From Candidatus Nitrospira neomarina (GTDB lineage Bacteria; Nitrospirota; Nitrospiria; Nitrospirales; UBA8639), in NCBI RefSeq assembly GCF_032051675.1, contig NZ_CP116968.1, positions 3,038,001-3,102,000 of the forward strand: a stretch of DNA of 64,000 bases, given 5' to 3'. A program made the position numbers and the translations under genes. Position 1 is the first letter of the stretch. Each line of letters opens with the position of its first letter. The notes beneath the pieces are model-generated. The model had not been told where the DNA came from. It did not search any database and was given only the letters and a program-made list of their open reading frames with translations. Below, piece by piece: positions 25,993-34,947 of this stretch.

Positions 25993-26817
25993 TTACGGCA
26001 CGATGCATGGCACAACTCCTTTTATATTCGTCCCATTCAAGTGAACATTTCGCAATCGCGCTTTTGCCAGGCATTTCCACTTATCGTTTGAATCCTTTCG
26101 ACCTTCGAGCCGAATACGATAGTGATGGTCTTCCTTCAAATCAGGAATGACATAAAAATTGTTTTCAAATTTTCGAATTTTTTGGTTCACGTCACACGCG
26201 TTGGTAAAGGTGTCGCCCCAATCCTTCCAGCATATTTTCCATTTATCATATTTATCCGGCTGCACACTCCAGGTCACTTTGATGTTGCAAGTGCCTTTGT
26301 CAAAATCACAGGAATGTCCACCCTCAAATCCGTCAGGACCTGTCGTCAGCCAAACTGACCCCCCAATGCTTTTTTCATCATGCGGAGGTTCGTAGGGCTC
26401 GCTTTCCCCCTCCTGCTGGGGAAGGCCGGCGGGACAATCCGGGTCGGCAGAGCAAGCGTTCAAGTTACAATAGCCATCCGCCCCACAAGGCGGTGGCCCA
26501 TCAACAGAATCAAGCGCCACAAGCCGTATCGAGACATCACTCCCATGATCTACTCGTGAATAGTTGAATGGAGTGGAAGACAGACGCCACTGAACCTTAG
26601 CGTTATTTTCAGACGAAAAAAACTCGGCGTCCTGATTCTTAGCCCCTCCAATCAATACTCCTGTTTGCCCGGCCTCTTGAATGGGTATCCCCTGATTACT
26701 ATCAGACTGGCCATACACACCAAGTGGGACGCAGAGCACTGCAGCCCATACAACGATGGTATGAGTTCGACGTCTTGCATGTTTCATCATCATGGACCTC
26801 CCGGTGAAATTTTTCAT
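25993..26817 (-). CDS. Secreted cysteine-containing protein of unknown function
   Basis: 274 residues from an ATG at 26817 that has AGGAGG five bases upstream. An ATG triplet at 26793, with its own GGGAGG, is a second option. A signal peptide follows (THTIVVWAAVLCVPLGVYGQ). The middle holds a compact Cys-Asp run (CGADGYCNLNACSADPDCPA) that recalls calcium- or metal-binding loops. The C-terminal half looks like a fibronectin type III-like beta domain (VTWSVQPDKYDKWKICWKDW). Likely exported. It forms a pair with the cysteine-rich protein downstream. Function unknown. Confidence 0.7.
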   Translation of the reverse strand: MKNFTGRSMMMKHARRRTHTIVVWAAVLCVPLGVYGQSDSNQGIPIQEAGQTGVLIGGAKNQDAEFFSSENNAKVQWRLSSTPFNYSRVDHGSDVSIRLVALDSVDGPPPCGADGYCNLNACSADPDCPAGLPQQEGESEPYEPPHDEKSIGGSVWLTTGPDGFEGGHSCDFDKGTCNIKVTWSVQPDKYDKWKICWKDWGDTFTNACDVNQKIRKFENNFYVIPDLKEDHHYRIRLEGRKDSNDKWKCLAKARLRNVHLNGTNIKGVVPCIVP

Positions 26818-27331
26818 GACTGCCTCCTTTCTGCATTGCAGAACATCCTTATGGGGGGTGAATGAGGATGTTGCTCTGAGTTTCCAAACGGTGTCTGGAT
26901 GATAGGGGGTTCCCGGGTCACCCCACGCACCGTTTTCTGTCGGTAACTGTGAGATTTGGTCATCGTCCAGGATATTGTCATACGCCACTGCGGTAATCCC
27001 GGGAGTTGTAAGGCTAAGCTTCATTTTTTTCTGTGCCATTGTACAGCAACAGCAAAAGCCATTCCGCACGCTGACGACTAATCGGCAAAGACCCTAACTC
27101 CACAAAACTTATTGTACTGTTAAGACAACGGAACGGTGAAAAGAGTATTGAAAGGCAAGGATGGGAGGATTTTGATAGGTCCTGAGATACGATTTGTATC
27201 TATTCGGATACGAGATTGTTGATTTTTTCCGTAAGGGCTTTTGTCCGGGAGTTTGACGAAGAAAGACGCAGTCTCATGCCTGAGGTCTCTATCCTGAAGT
27301 CTTCCATAATTGTAGGATCATTTTTCCCCAA
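26818..27331. other. Gap of 514 bases with no gene seen
   Basis: The secreted-protein frame continues upstream to 27069, but the two good ribosome sites lie after that part, so the upstream codons are probably untranslated leader. No hairpin or repeat stands out. Confidence 0.4.
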
Positions 27332-28912
27332 CTAACCGAGATTCTGGTTGGTTCCATATCCACCGCCGCCGGGGGTTTCAATGGTGAGTTGATCGCCCGC
27401 TTCAACGGGGAATGAACATTTTCCCCCGACATCTTTTTCGATTCCGTTTTGCCTCAAGCTGTTGCGCCCGGATTCACCTGGTGCGCCCCCTTCCAATCCA
27501 TACGAATTGGTGATCCGGCGGTCGGACAACAGCGTGACCTCGGCAGACTGAAGAAATTCGTAGGTCCGGACAATTCCGTCTCCGCCCTGATGCTGACCGC
27601 TTCCTCCGGACTTCTCCCGCAACGCATAGCGAGCAATTCGAAACGGATAGGCATATTCAACAGCTTCCACCGGCGTGTTCAGGGTATTAGTCATGTGTGA
27701 GTGGCGGCCGCTCGCCCCATCACATTCAGGACCCGCACCCATACCACCGCCGATGGTTTCGTAATAGGCAAAGGGCCGGTTGTGTCGTTGATCCCATCCA
27801 CCGATGGTGAGATTATTCATCGTGCCCTGACTGGCCGCCGGAATGCGATCGGGACAGGCTTGCGCCAACGCGCCAAGCAGGACATCCACGATTCGCTGGG
27901 AGGTTTCCACATTTCCAGCCGCAACCGCCGCCGGACGCCGGGCATTCACCAACGTGCCTTCCGGTGCAATAACGTGAACCGGCCGCAAACATCCGCTATT
28001 GGCAGGGATATCCAAACCCAACACACATCGGAAGACATAGGCCACTGCGGACAACGTGACCGGATAGACTGCATTGATACTACCAGGCCGTTGTGTATCA
28101 GTTCCCGAAAAATCAACAGTGACCTGTTCATCCTGGATCGTAATGGCGACACGAATGACAGCAGGTTCTTCAGTGAATCCATCGTTATCCAGAGCATCTT
28201 CAAAACGGTAGCAGCCATTAGGCAACATGCTGATTAGCTGGCGCGTCATGCGTTCGCTGTAACGAAGCAGGGCATCCATTTCCAGGAGCAGCGGTTGCAC
28301 GCCAAACCGTTCAGCCATCGCTCGCATCCGTTCCCCTCCAATCTGATTCGCGGCCAGTTGAGCCTGGAGGTCACCCATGCGTTCCTCCGGAGTACGGACA
28401 TTCGCCAATAACATCCGCCAGATGTCCTCATTTTTTTTATCCCCCACCATGAGTTTCACCGGTGGGATAATGAGTCCTTCTTGAAAAATTTCCTGTGACA
28501 ACGGCATCGACCCTGCCGACATTCCCCCAATGTCGGCATGGTGCGCACGATTGGCGACCAACCCCAAGAGAGTGGGAGGAGAGGTGTCTTTCACAAAAAT
28601 GGGGGACACCACGGTGAGATCGGGAAGATGTGTGCCCCCGCGATAGGGATCATTGACCATGGCCACATCGCCGGGCGCCAGCGTCAAGGATTCAAGGCAG
28701 GCTTGCACCGATAAGGGCATAGCTCCAAGATGAACCGGGATATGGGCCGCTTGCGCCACCAGATTTCCCGATGCATCAAACACCGCACAGGAAAAATCAC
28801 AGCGTTCTTTGATGTTTGGCGAGAAGGCGGCCCTCTGCAGGCGAGCGCCCATTTCCTCGGCCACGGACACCAATCGGTGCTTCATCATTTCAGTGCGAAT
28901 GGGATCATCCAT
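27332..28912 (-). CDS. hyuB: Hydantoinase/oxoprolinase subunit B
   Basis: About 526 residues from the ATG at 28912, with GGAG six bases upstream. The HyuB family features are clear: DPIRTEMMKHRLVSVAEEMG, HIPVHLGAMPLSV, VAMVNDPYRGGTHLPDLTVV, NRAHHADIGGMSAGSMP and the closing TPGGGGYG. With subunit A it forms an ATP-dependent amidohydrolase acting on hydantoins, N-methylhydantoin or 5-oxoproline; the substrate cannot be told from sequence. Its start overlaps the end of hyuA by eight bases, so the two are made together. Confidence 0.95.
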   Translation of the reverse strand: MDDPIRTEMMKHRLVSVAEEMGARLQRAAFSPNIKERCDFSCAVFDASGNLVAQAAHIPVHLGAMPLSVQACLESLTLAPGDVAMVNDPYRGGTHLPDLTVVSPIFVKDTSPPTLLGLVANRAHHADIGGMSAGSMPLSQEIFQEGLIIPPVKLMVGDKKNEDIWRMLLANVRTPEERMGDLQAQLAANQIGGERMRAMAERFGVQPLLLEMDALLRYSERMTRQLISMLPNGCYRFEDALDNDGFTEEPAVIRVAITIQDEQVTVDFSGTDTQRPGSINAVYPVTLSAVAYVFRCVLGLDIPANSGCLRPVHVIAPEGTLVNARRPAAVAAGNVETSQRIVDVLLGALAQACPDRIPAASQGTMNNLTIGGWDQRHNRPFAYYETIGGGMGAGPECDGASGRHSHMTNTLNTPVEAVEYAYPFRIARYALREKSGGSGQHQGGDGIVRTYEFLQSAEVTLLSDRRITNSYGLEGGAPGESGRNSLRQNGIEKDVGGKCSFPVEAGDQLTIETPGGGGYGTNQNLG

Positions 28913-30938
28913 CGGTGGCTCCAACCTTTATGAGAATATTCGAATACGTATCAATCGCGGCGTGATCCGTAGGGCCAAGATAGACTGTGGTATCATCCAG
29001 AACCAGAATGGCCGGTCCATGGATTTCATGTCCCGGACACAGGCGGGCTCCCCAATAATGCGGGACCGGTTGCATCCCTTGGGGCAAGACCACCGGACGA
29101 TCTTCCCATTGCGCGGCAGTCGGATCCGCTGACCCTGACGGCCTGGTGGGAATGGTGGGCGGCCTCACATGGCCGACTGCCCGGACGCGGACATTCACGA
29201 TTTCGATTGGAGTCTCTGTCTGACTATAGCCATAGCGCGCACAATGAATCCGATGGAATTCCTCGCGGAACATTGAGGTCAGCGGCACCGCTAAGTCGAA
29301 GGATTGACCGACATAACGGACATCGACCGTTCGAGAGAGAACCCATTGGTCGGGATCCACCCCCTCCCGATGTAAGTCCTTTTGTCCCTGATCAATCAAC
29401 GGTTGCGTACACTGCTCAAGCATCTCACTCGGCGTGTCTCCCGGCAGCATCACCGTCTGGACATAATCCAATTGCACCTCCGCTGCCAACATGCCCAGAG
29501 CAGAGAGCGCGGCGGCCATTGGCGACACCAACACGTGTGGAATACCCAGTGCTCTGGCCAGATCGCAGGCATGTAATCCGCCGGCCCCACCGAATGCCAC
29601 CAGGACAGTTTCCCTGGGATCTTCTCCCCGCTCCACCGAAATAACACGCAGGGCGCGCTCCATATGAACATTGGCAATTTGGATCATACCCAAGGCCAAG
29701 GTCTGCCGGACATCCAAACCGGAACGAGGGGCCAACACCATCTCCCGGCTCAGTTCATCAAACGCCTGTTGCGCCGACTCGACATTCAATCTCATCCGGC
29801 CACCTAAAAACCCATCGGTCGGCAATCGCCCTAACATCACATGAGCATCCGTGACCGTTGGGATGGTCCCGCCCCGCCCATAACACACCGGACCCGGTTG
29901 CGCTCCGGCACTTTGAGGTCCCACACGAAGATTGCCGCCCGCATCGACGGTGGCCAGTGAGCCACCTCCGGCACCGACCGTATGTATATCGATGACTGGC
30001 ACACGGATGGGATTCCCCCCGACTTTTGCTTCGGACGTGACATGAATCGTCTCATGAACCAACGCCACGTCCGTGGACGTCCCGCCCATATCATACGTCA
30101 GAATCCGGGTGAAGCCCGCCAACCCTGCCAGGTATCGCGCGCCCACCACACCTCCGGCCGGACCAGACAGAATGGAACGGACGCCATGCCCTCGCGCTTG
30201 AGCGACCGAAATTCGGCCCCCGTTCGATTGCACAATATGAAACTCGGTCGGTTTGATCTCCCGTTCTAACCGGCTCAAATAGGCATCGAGAACCGGAGAC
30301 ACATAGGCGTTTACCACCGTCGTACTGGTTCGTTCATATTCCCGAAATTCCGGTAGGATTTCGGAGGAACCCGTCACAAAGAATCCTTCCTCACGCAATC
30401 GCTTTGTCACCCATTGCTCATGAGCAGGATTCACAAAAGAAAACAGAAACGATACGGCCACCGACTGAATCGCCTCATGCCGTAACATTTTAAGAATTGG
30501 GACGAGGTCTTGGTCCTGAAGAGGCGTCAGAATGTTCCCTTCACAATCCACCCGCTCCGAGATTTCAAATGACCATTCGCGCGGGACTAAGGGCGGAGAA
30601 ATGACAGGAAACAGGTCGTACAATTCAGGACGGTTTTGCCGTCCAATCAGCAGGACATCGCGAAAGCCTTTTGTCGTAATGAGAGCCGTCCGCGCCCCTT
30701 TGCGCTCCAGAATGGCATTGGTGGCGACGGTGGAACCATGCACAATATGGCGACCGGGATGGTGAGGAAGTTGGGCTAACCCTTGCAGGACCGCTTCCGC
30801 AGGGTCGGCCGGGGTCGAAAGAATTTTAAATCGCTGGAGAGAGTGATCCGAGGAGGAATAAATGACAAAGTCGGTAAAGGTCCCTCCGATATCTATCCCC
30901 ACCCATACATTTTGACTGGATTGACCGGGAATCGACAT
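28905..30938 (-). CDS. hyuA: Hydantoinase/oxoprolinase subunit A
   Basis: About 677 residues from the ATG at 30938, preceded by AAGAAGAG; a GTG three codons upstream is possible. The nucleotide-binding start GIDIGGTFTDFV, HGSTVATNAILERKGARTAL, TYDMGGTSTDVAL and VVALVAFGG-like AFGGAGGLHACDLARALG match the actin-fold HyuA family. It supplies ATP-dependent activation of the ring amide for the B subunit. The pair may recycle 5-oxoproline or degrade purine or pyrimidine-derived hydantoins. Cytoplasmic. Confidence 0.95.
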   Translation of the reverse strand: MSIPGQSSQNVWVGIDIGGTFTDFVIYSSSDHSLQRFKILSTPADPAEAVLQGLAQLPHHPGRHIVHGSTVATNAILERKGARTALITTKGFRDVLLIGRQNRPELYDLFPVISPPLVPREWSFEISERVDCEGNILTPLQDQDLVPILKMLRHEAIQSVAVSFLFSFVNPAHEQWVTKRLREEGFFVTGSSEILPEFREYERTSTTVVNAYVSPVLDAYLSRLEREIKPTEFHIVQSNGGRISVAQARGHGVRSILSGPAGGVVGARYLAGLAGFTRILTYDMGGTSTDVALVHETIHVTSEAKVGGNPIRVPVIDIHTVGAGGGSLATVDAGGNLRVGPQSAGAQPGPVCYGRGGTIPTVTDAHVMLGRLPTDGFLGGRMRLNVESAQQAFDELSREMVLAPRSGLDVRQTLALGMIQIANVHMERALRVISVERGEDPRETVLVAFGGAGGLHACDLARALGIPHVLVSPMAAALSALGMLAAEVQLDYVQTVMLPGDTPSEMLEQCTQPLIDQGQKDLHREGVDPDQWVLSRTVDVRYVGQSFDLAVPLTSMFREEFHRIHCARYGYSQTETPIEIVNVRVRAVGHVRPPTIPTRPSGSADPTAAQWEDRPVVLPQGMQPVPHYWGARLCPGHEIHGPAILVLDDTTVYLGPTDHAAIDTYSNILIKVGATDG

Positions 30939-31003
30939 CAAACACACTCTTCTTCAGGGAAGTATTGAAAACAAATGGGTCACCTTTCAGGACGGGACGG
31001 CCA

Positions 31004-31120
31004 TGCGTTCTCGCCGCCTGACCGTGCTCACGTACTCCTCCCTACGCTCCGCCCGTCCAAAACGGCCGCGGTCTTTATTTCGAGAAGCCTCAGGACGGGA
31101 CTGGACGGGCCTTTTTGAAT
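31004..31120. repeat. Dispersed repeat, family B, degenerate copy
   Basis: Shares ordered blocks with the copies at 43608 and 48407: gcgttctcgcc, ccgtgctcacgtac, tacgctccgc, aaaacggccgcggtc, and a closing ggacgggcctttttgaa. Between these the sequence has drifted. The surrounding gap (30939-31333) holds no other gene. Confidence 0.65.
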
Positions 31121-31333
31121 ACTCAATTATTTCTTCTGATGAGTCTTGGGTATTCATATGCTGATAAAACAGCAAGGGGTTGAAATATGTAACAGACCAT
31201 TCAAGGAATGGAAAGAGAGCATACCGGATTATGGGAAAGGTTTGAAGCGCAAACATCACATGGCGTGATGGGAAGGGAGGGTAAAAGGGGCTGGTTCAGC
31301 TATACCTTTATTTATTCCAACGAACGCGGCTGC

Positions 31334-32845
31334 TTAACTTTTCACCAGGCCTTTTAACACCACACGTCGTGGACTACCGCTGGCATTATCGTGAATCGTG
31401 AGCATGGCATGGTGGGTTCCCGGTTCGTGTGGAGCGAATCCGACCTGGAGCGTGCACGAATCGCCCGTATACAAGGTCACATCCGCGCAGGTGTTATCCA
31501 CAACTGAAAAGGCATCCGCTTCATTGCCGGTAATCTTCACCTCCACAATTTTGAGCAGTCCCAATCCGATGTTGGAGACCCGTATCATGTGATGAGAGGA
31601 TGAAGGATTCGCCTCCCGGCCCGACTCCAATTCAAAGACCATGGCATCCGTGCTCAGGCTTGGGAGGGGGATAGCCCCATCTCCGCTAAGCAGGACCGAC
31701 ACGCCATCGACATTCGTGCTGGCCGTGGCCAGATCGGGGAATCGATCTTGATCAAAATCCTCCACGACCACTGCTGAAGGCGTGGCTCCGACACCAAAAT
31801 GGCCCGCCGAGGTAAACAGTCCGGCTCCATTTCCCAATAAAATCGACAAACTATTGGAATCACGATTGACCACAACCATGTCCATCTCTTGATCTCCGTC
31901 GAAATCACGAAACACCACTCCCACCGGCGCAAAACCCACCTTTATGGGATCCAATTCGGTAAACGATCCCCCCTCGCGCTGGAGCAGAATGCGTACGGTA
32001 TCCGAAAAGAGACTGGTCACAGCGAGGTCCACCAATCCATTATGGTTGATGTCGGCCCCCTGAATCGCGCTTAAGGTGAAGCCCGGCTTGAGTTCCTTCT
32101 CAAGGACAAACTTCCCATTACCGGTATTCTTTAGCATGGAAACCAGCCCGTTCGGGGACCGCCAACTCGGCTGACTCCATGTCACCGCAAGGTCGGGCTT
32201 TCCATCACCGGTCAGATCCTCGACCAGCACCCCGGTCGGAAACATACCGTCCCGTCCGTCCTGTTCATAGGTCACAGGGGTCAACAGTCCGCCCTTCCCA
32301 TCGTTCAAGAGCACCGAGAGATCAAAAGGGGGGTAATACCCAAATCGTCCGCTATTGATCGCCACCACATCACTCCACCCATCCCCGTTTACATCCCGAA
32401 CCGCTAGAAAGGTTGTCCCTTTGCCTGCCCCCTGGCTGGCTAACTTCTTAAACAGGCCGGTGCCCTCACCTTTCAGCACAACCACCTGATCAGCTCCGCT
32501 CAAGGCCAGAACCAGATCAAGGAGGCCGTCACCATCCATATCGGCGGCAACGACCGCCAGGGGAATTTTCCCGACTCCAAAGGACACAGCCGATCGAAAG
32601 GTGCCATTGCCGTTGCCTAATAGCACTGAGATATCGTCGGATGTGCCGTTAACCGTCGCGATATCCGATAATCCGTCCCCATTGAAATCTCCTGCGGTAA
32701 TGGCTTGCGGAGCGCGCCCAACCGGATTACTCGGCGTGGGGGAATAGGTGAGATTCTGCGCATATGCGGAGAGAGGCCATCCGGTTATACACGCCCAGGC
32801 GATACCGCAAATCACAGATCGTTTGGCGAAGAACCAGAACATCAT
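31334..32845 (-). CDS. Secreted FG-GAP/VCBS repeat protein with Ig-like tail
   Basis: 503 residues. Signal peptide ending near GWPLSAYAQ. Residues 30-380 hold about seven repeats of the form AGDFNGDGLSDIATVNG (calcium-binding FG-GAP/VCBS blades), which fold as a beta-propeller. The tail (RVSNIGLGLLKIVEV, then CTLQVGFAPHEPGTHHAML) is an ASPM/SPD-2/Hydin-type or choice-of-anchor-type Ig-like domain. Probably an extracellular binding or adhesion protein. It is preceded downstream on the same strand by a small acidic protein gene. Confidence 0.88.
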   Translation of the reverse strand: MMFWFFAKRSVICGIAWACITGWPLSAYAQNLTYSPTPSNPVGRAPQAITAGDFNGDGLSDIATVNGTSDDISVLLGNGNGTFRSAVSFGVGKIPLAVVAADMDGDGLLDLVLALSGADQVVVLKGEGTGLFKKLASQGAGKGTTFLAVRDVNGDGWSDVVAINSGRFGYYPPFDLSVLLNDGKGGLLTPVTYEQDGRDGMFPTGVLVEDLTGDGKPDLAVTWSQPSWRSPNGLVSMLKNTGNGKFVLEKELKPGFTLSAIQGADINHNGLVDLAVTSLFSDTVRILLQREGGSFTELDPIKVGFAPVGVVFRDFDGDQEMDMVVVNRDSNSLSILLGNGAGLFTSAGHFGVGATPSAVVVEDFDQDRFPDLATASTNVDGVSVLLSGDGAIPLPSLSTDAMVFELESGREANPSSSHHMIRVSNIGLGLLKIVEVKITGNEADAFSVVDNTCADVTLYTGDSCTLQVGFAPHEPGTHHAMLTIHDNASGSPRRVVLKGLVKS

Positions 32846-32849
32846 GGCG

Positions 32850-33110
32850 TTAATTCAATGAAGAATCGGTATAGGTTTTTTCTAAGACAATTTCAATTTC
32901 GTCCGTAGCGGACTTTCCTCGATTACGAAAACGGGCCACCCAGTCGGGATACTGTTCCAATGTGCGAAATATACTTTTCACAATAGCAGGCTTCACCGTT
33001 TCTTCCCAATGTGCGAGCCATGCCCTCTCATCCTCCTCGCCCTCATATTCATCCGGGAAGTTGGCCTCCAGGGAAAACCTTAGGTTAAACGACTCCTCCT
33101 CTTGATACAT
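32850..33110 (-). CDS. Small acidic hypothetical protein
   Basis: 86 residues from an ATG at 33110, chosen because AGAAGGAG lies six bases before it; the frame itself runs to 33173. Strongly acidic in the first third (NFPDEYEGEEDERAWL). A helical part rich in Trp and Arg follows (TLEQYPDWVARFRNRG). No family recognised. Its stop lies four bases before the start side of the FG-GAP gene's ATG, so the two genes are probably cotranscribed. Confidence 0.65.
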   Translation of the reverse strand: MYQEEESFNLRFSLEANFPDEYEGEEDERAWLAHWEETVKPAIVKSIFRTLEQYPDWVARFRNRGKSATDEIEIVLEKTYTDSSLN

Positions 33111-33230
33111 CTTTTTCTCCTTCTCCATCATGACCGGAGGCCACTCCCTTTCGCGAACCTCCATTGTCCTCATCTCACATGATTGCCTATACTAGATGTA
33201 CCATTTCATTCAAAAGGAGGTCCAGAACCC

Positions 33231-33455
33231 ATGCCGATTTTCGCTTATAGATGTCAGGAATGTTCGCATCAATTTGAGATGCTTGTCCATGGCTCAACCA
33301 TCCCGCAATGTCCGGAATGTCAGGCCGATAGACTTGAAAAACAGTTGACGGGATTTGCGGTAGGGGGAACAGGCAGTGGAATGAACATTGTTGATCCGGG
33401 CAGTTGCGGATCCTGCGGAGATCCCCGTGGACCAGGCGCCTGCTCGATGAATTAG
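33231..33455 (+). CDS. FmdB-family zinc ribbon protein
   Basis: 74 residues from the ATG at 33231, which has AGGAGGT about ten bases upstream. The N-terminus MPIFAYRCQECSHQFEMLV with CPECQADRLEKQL is the FmdB/CxxC-CxxC regulatory-type ribbon. The tail is Gly/Cys-rich (CGSCGDPRGPGACSMN). Small putative regulators of this family occur widely; their targets are unknown. Confidence 0.9.
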   Translation: MPIFAYRCQECSHQFEMLVHGSTIPQCPECQADRLEKQLTGFAVGGTGSGMNIVDPGSCGSCGDPRGPGACSMN

Positions 33456-33493
33456 GAGGTCCGGAAGCCTATCTTAGGTAGCAGATGACAGTC

Positions 33494-33961
33494 TCATTTC
33501 ACCGAATCAGGCTCTCTGCCATTGATATGTTCATTACCATTTAGGCCATCTTCTTCAGGATCAATCCAAATCTTTTCGGGAAAACCTAACGAGTCTTCAC
33601 CCACACCATAGAAAAGTGCCTGGGCCGAAAGGATGTAGGTTACCCATCCAATCGTGCCATCCCCTTCAACAATTCGATAGTGCATATCCGAGGCTTCAGG
33701 AAGGGATTCCTGTAGTCCAGGAATCACCATCAACACTCGATGCACACTGACATGCGGAGAGCTCTCCTGCTCCGTTTCAGGATACCGAATGGCCATCATT
33801 CCATTGGGAAGGAGGGTATTCTGGGTGAAAGTCGTAACCTGAAAGGCTGAAGGATTGAGAAAAGAATCACACGACAATGTTGCAGAGGGGGAAGAAATCA
33901 GGAAGATGGGTGAGAACCCAAAGACTGCAAAGATCAGTGGACCAGCTCTGAAGCCTCCCAT
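33494..33961 (-). CDS. Secreted hypothetical protein
   Basis: 155 residues from an ATG at 33961 with AGGAGGTG directly upstream. Signal peptide (LIFAVFGFSPIFLISSPSA). The middle reads VTTFTQNTLLPNGMMAIRYP and YRIVEGDGTIGWVTYILS. The tail (IDPEEDGLNGNEHINGREPD) has Asp/Asn-rich spacing like a calcium loop. Unknown family, probably periplasmic or released. Confidence 0.6.
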   Translation of the reverse strand: MGGFRAGPLIFAVFGFSPIFLISSPSATLSCDSFLNPSAFQVTTFTQNTLLPNGMMAIRYPETEQESSPHVSVHRVLMVIPGLQESLPEASDMHYRIVEGDGTIGWVTYILSAQALFYGVGEDSLGFPEKIWIDPEEDGLNGNEHINGREPDSVK

Positions 33962-34350
33962 TGGACACCTCCTGCTCGGGAATCTTCACGACAGCTTTTA
34001 ACCCTCATCTTCTTATCGGTCACATCTGCACAGGAATGAAGGAAACGAACAAAGAAAGTACGTTCACGACCTGGAAAGTGCTGAAAAAGCGAATGGTTTG
34101 AACTATTGGATGGGATGGGCCGTCATTGTGGCGGCACAAAAAGTTCAGTGGATTTTGCGGTCTTTGTCTCAAACTGCCTGCGCACGTGATCTCATGAGAA
34201 CATCATCATGATGCCTCAAGGCAAATGCGGCCTTTCCGATTGGATTAGGAGGGAAAAACGAACCCGCGAAAATCGGGAGGCTGGATAGAAGTCCCGGTCG
34301 TATGGGGAGAAAGAACCGGTTCAGCAGGCCCGGTCAAGAGGTGCCCCGGG
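33962..34350. other. Gap of 389 bases with no gene seen
   Basis: No frame with a start and ribosome site, no palindrome with a T-run, no repeat shared with other gaps that I can see. Confidence 0.4.
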
Positions 34351-34566
34351 CTATTCCGAACTGCCCAGCATATCGTCGATGAGGGGACGATTTAAATCCT
34401 CACAGCCTGGACAAATAATATCAAAGAATGTTTCATGATCTGCCACATAGTTTTTTTCATCCACTAATTTTTCTTCATGAATACTGTCATAACAAGCAGA
34501 ACACAACATCATGTGGCCGCGCATGACCGAAACTGTTTTTCTCCCATAGCTACGTGGTAACTCCAT
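34351..34566 (-). CDS. Small protein with two CxxC pairs
   Basis: 71 residues from an ATG at 34566, with GGAGG five bases upstream. CSACYDSIHEEK and CPGCEDLN would form one zinc site. It is followed on the same strand (that is, preceded in transcription) by another small CxxC protein gene 42 bases away. Function unknown. Confidence 0.65.
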   Translation of the reverse strand: MELPRSYGRKTVSVMRGHMMLCSACYDSIHEEKLVDEKNYVADHETFFDIICPGCEDLNRPLIDDMLGSSE

Positions 34567-34608
34567 TGGTTCCTCCATGCATATGGTGGGCATAACTGCC
34601 ACCGAACA

Positions 34609-34803
34609 TTATGACCATCCTCGTTGTTGAGCCAGCAAAAAGTCTTCCTGTTCCAGATCAATGCCACACGCAGGGCATTCATAGGGCTGATCCTCAGGTG
34701 GAATGCCGACCGGCGTGTCCTGGACCTTTCCCTGACAAACATGATAGAAATTTCCTCGGGCATTTTCATCATCTAAGATATCGGACTCATACTTTAAAAT
34801 CAT
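34609..34803 (-). CDS. Small protein with a CPAC zinc-ribbon half
   Basis: 64 residues from an ATG at 34803 with AAGGAG six bases upstream. YHVCQGKVQD and YECPACGIDLEQED supply three or four metal ligands. Acidic. It probably forms an operon with the next small CxxC gene. Unknown family. Confidence 0.65.
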   Translation of the reverse strand: MILKYESDILDDENARGNFYHVCQGKVQDTPVGIPPEDQPYECPACGIDLEQEDFLLAQQRGWS

Positions 34804-34947
34804 CTTACACTCCTTCACGTTACCGTTATGGCTTCTCAAGTTATAACAAGGCATCGATTTCCCGGGCAATCCCTATTCCGCTCAATCCATTCCCGAATTC
34901 AGCCATCCCACCTTCACGCAGCCCTTCTTAGACACCTGGGCCCCGTA

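Noticed and set aside
30987..31259. Minus-strand frame of 90 codons
   Set aside because: Most of it is translated from the degenerate family B repeat, with no ribosome site or conserved motif.
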